Assembly: GCA_033439765.1 (NCBI GenBank)
Contig: JAULSN010000017.1
Coordinates: forward strand, 186,001-250,000
DNA: 64,000 nt
DNA from: Lasiosphaeria ovina
Taxonomy: Eukaryota > Ascomycota > Sordariomycetes > Sordariales > Lasiosphaeriaceae
Direction of reading: 5' to 3'
The notes beneath the pieces are model-generated. The model was not told the DNA's origin and ran no database searches. It was given only the letters and a program-made list of their open reading frames with translations. Position numbers and translations under genes: made by a program. This document shows positions 61,477 to 64,000 of the stretch, in pieces. Position 1 is the stretch's first letter, and every line of letters starts with the position of its first letter.

Positions 61477-62154
61477 CCTCCATCTTGCTTGCATCTTGCT
61501 TGCATATGGGTAAAGCGAGTCTCCACGCAGCGGATGGGGTTAAAGCAGTCTATTATTAGCTGGGAACCGGGTCGAGACTTGTCCGCTTGTCGAGGACCGG
61601 CCACTCACAACTCCTGCATTTGTCGGAAACAGCCTGTGACATGTGCATCAGCTGCCAGCCACCATCCGAGCAGCAGTCCATTAGCAGAGAAGACTTGCTC
61701 GCTTGTCCAAGGCCGGCCGCTCACAACTCCAGCATTTTTTTTTTTTTAGGATGATATGCGCTCCCCAGGTTTGGAGAGACTCTGTGCAGCACGGAAAGTG
61801 GAATGTGTCGCCTGGAATTGGGCGGCCCGGCCCGGCGCAGAGAGACGCCTTTGAGATTTCAGCTATTTCGAGTACGCTCGACACGTACTCTTCGTCTTAG
61901 TCGTACAAAGTCAAAATAAGCTACCTGGCAAGTCAGGAAGGGGTCGCTGGACGGTGCCTCCGGCGGCCCTCCGAGGGCGCCTGCAGCGGGCTGCTCGCTG
62001 CGCTCGGTATTCCGCGGCTTCAGGAATCCGAGGTTTATCCGATTGACCAATCCCTGTTCGAGAAACTTTCAGCACTCCAGTTCGCAAGCTCGCCTCCGGT
62101 CGCTCCGTTCAGCTGAATTACCTAGTTAATTTTTGCATTGAATGACCAAGAAAG

Positions 62155-62407
62155 TGTTGGAATCACCAGGGTACCGGTACTGGGACCAACAGGTGCGCTG
62201 CGCACCGTAAGCTGGTGGTTCAAGTGATGGATTCGTTGTGTGTGTGTGCTAGATCTGTTGCCCTGAGCGGGCGGCCGCAGGCCGCTCCATATATATCTGG
62301 CCCTGCGCCACCACGGCCACGGTGTGGCTAAGCCGCAGAGCGGCAGAGCTCTGGCGCCACCACAGCCACAGTGTGGCTGAACCGCAGAGCCTCTTGGCTG
62401 ATGTCGC
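62155..62407 (-). mobile_element. LTR, TGTTGGAATAAC family, copy 2, truncated
   Basis: Reverse complement of 54,331-54,595 at very high identity, from GTTGGAATCACCAGGGTACC to GGCTGATGTCGC. The last 12 or so bases that should end in GTTATTCCAACA are missing. It faces the 54.3-kb copy across about 7.6 kb. Confidence 0.75.
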
Positions 62408-63271
62408 AATCACAGGTAATTCCTTCTTCTTTTTCGGAACAGCCCTCAGAAATCACGTGTTTTTACCATGAATTGAGATCCTCGGACCAGTGCACGTAAG
62501 TAATGCCCTTTCTTATTGTTTTGAAGGGAACCTTACAATTGCGCCCTCTAAGGCTCGCCTTGGGAATTTTTTTTTTTGGTTTTGTGGTGTCTTTTTTAAC
62601 TGCTTCACTATTACAAGAGGGAAAGGAGTCGCCTATTCGCGTTTTAATCGGGAGGCAATAAAGTCAGTTGTTGCTTGCTATTGCTTGCCTATGGGTAAAG
62701 TGAGTCTCCACGCAATTACCAGCTACCATCTAAGTAGCAGCAGCAATAGCAGTCTATTATTAGCTGGGTTAGTCGCATTGCGAGGTGATCGAAGACGGGC
62801 CACTCACAACTCCAGCATTACGTCAATCACATGCGCTCTACTAGCAAACCTCTATGCAGTCTCCGTACTGGACAGAGAACAGAGAGGAATCCTCAATTCT
62901 GAGGAGGGCACTAGTGGATTCTTCTCTTCTTCAAAAGTGGTGATGATATCTGGGATCCCTCCCAAAGCAATTCACTATGAAATGGCCAGACCAACCAAAG
63001 AAGGGACTTTGGGCGGGGGTGGGCTGCCAAGGGCAGGGCAGGGTAGGTAATGCCATTCGAGCGCAGCGAGTAGCCCGCCGCAGGCGCCCCCGGAGGGCCG
63101 CCGGAGGCAAGGAGGAAAGAAACGGGGCCGTTCAGCTCCCTTGCCAAATACTTTGGAAGAAGCATTCAAAACGCAAGAATGATCTATGTGAGGCCCGTTC
63201 CTGACAATCTGAGGGTAGGTCTTTGGCTAACCAAAGACATCTTTACATCCTGCAACAAATGAGCGACTCCC

Positions 63272-63710
63272 CTATCCCCATCCCCGTCCCCCCCGGTCCG
63301 CCGGCTGGATCGAGTTGTCACTATGAATCCTCCTCCTTGAAACGGCCAGAATGATCCCCATCCCTTGGCTTCCCCCTTCTCTTATTTCGGTTCCTCCTCC
63401 TCCTCCTCCTCCTCCTCCTTCAAGTCTGCACCCAACAGACGTGCCAGCTCGTACGACTTTACTCCGTGCATAGTCTTGCGTGTTCCGGATCAGCTCGCGG
63501 CCGCCTCGGTTGGGATAGGAAAGTAGGCTCTCGCGCGCCACCAGGCTCTGGTAGAACTGTCCGTCAAGGGGGGAATGGTGGGCGTATACCTCGGCAACTC
63601 TACCATCAGTCACGCAGGTGAAGACGGCGGTTTCCTCAGCGGCCTTATCTAGAACAGCAGCAGCAGCAGCCGCAGCAGCATTGCTGGCCTCTCGTATCCT
63701 GGCAGCCATG
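63272..63710 (-). CDS. Unrecognised ORF, partly protein-like
   Basis: A minus frame with a plausible Met at 63,709 reads MAARIREASNAAAAAAAAVL, DKAAEETAVFTCVTDGRVAE, VYAHHSPLDGQFYQSLVARE, SLLSYPNRGGRELIRNTQDY, ARSKVVRAGTSVGCRLE, then a (GGA)n-coded Gly run and a low-complexity end at 63,272. The segment TAVFTCVTDGRVAEVYAHH..LVARESLLSYPNRGRELIRNTQ looks like real coding sequence. The Gly run probably shifts the true frame (Glu-rich alternative), so the C-terminus is doubtful. The longer ORF from 63,796 is less likely. Function unknown. Confidence 0.4.
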
Positions 63711-64000
63711 GCGACGGTGAGACGCGAGACAGCGATGGTGAGACGCGCAATGGTAAAAAACCAAAGAAATGCAACAGGAACACAGCAGTGGGGCAATGAG
63801 AGAAAGAAACAATTGGCAGAGCGGGAGCGTGGCTTGTTTTGGCCAAACCGCGCAGCGCACAGAACAGAGCATCACAAAGAAGGAGAAGGAGCGCACCGTT
63901 GTTTGTGACAAGTCATGTGACAAGTCGTTCCGGCCGCGCCGGCGCGAACTCCATCGGCGGCGCCGCACAAGTTGTTAACGTCTCAATTTTTGCGTTTGCG

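Noticed and set aside
1..64000. A giant Starship-type element covering the window
   Set aside because: Accessory-like content fits loosely, but no DUF3435 tyrosine recombinase, patatin, NLR or DUF3723 gene is visible; it cannot be supported from this window.

Overview
The window looks like accessory chromosome DNA from a filamentous ascomycete (Pezizomycotina, perhaps Sordariomycetes; the order is a guess). Three things support this. Introns are short (76-91 bp) and run GTAAG...CAG. The recognisable gene pieces are fungal in type: SIW14-like phosphatase, TRP/flavin-carrier channel, drug-efflux MFS, CBM1, MRE11, GFA and fungal SANT proteins. The transposon remains (copia gag, pogo, piggyBac, solo LTRs) fit as well. 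Ordinary single-copy genes are almost absent. Most long open frames are artefacts of GC-rich microsatellites.

Layout. 0-6.4 kb is a gene graveyard: a copia gag start running off the left edge, then fragments of a TDA3-like oxidase, a TRP channel, an MFS transporter and a SIW14-type phosphatase, a two-exon SANT gene, and an AT-rich decayed gag. 6.5-9.8 kb holds remnants of a DUF7924 gene family flanking a FAR1-like ORF and a psq/CENP-B HTH ORF. 9.8-17.5 kb has a broken unknown gene carrying a solo LTR, a copia gag/protease relic, a CBM1 protein, an MRE11 fragment and a piggyBac relic. 16.9-26.5 kb is dominated by copies of a Myb/SANT-like gene family embedded in tandem and palindromic repeats. 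27-38 kb has a pogo relic, an integrase tail, two decayed DUF7924 copies and a dense array of a short dispersed module. 38-63 kb has three intact or nearly intact Myb/SANT-like genes, a third small gene family (called family C here), a GFA pseudogene, a MITE, several solo LTRs, and one intact DUF7924 gene at 59.6 kb.

The main pattern is co-amplification of at least three gene families, each carried as a unit with its own promoter and 3' flank. (1) Myb/SANT-like (PF12776-type) genes number at least seven copies; three are intact, at 24.6-25.7, 44.9-45.8 and 56.6-57.9 kb. They share a TATA box, a phase-0 intron, a basic second exon and a repetitive 3' tail. (2) DUF7924-type genes with a D...ExK core resembling PD-(D/E)xK nucleases have one intact copy and at least five broken or hollowed-out ones. 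(3) Family C has three copies, each behind a TATA box. All family assignments are by eye. No similarity search, expression or synteny data were available, and no captain recombinase or complete autonomous transposon is visible in the window.
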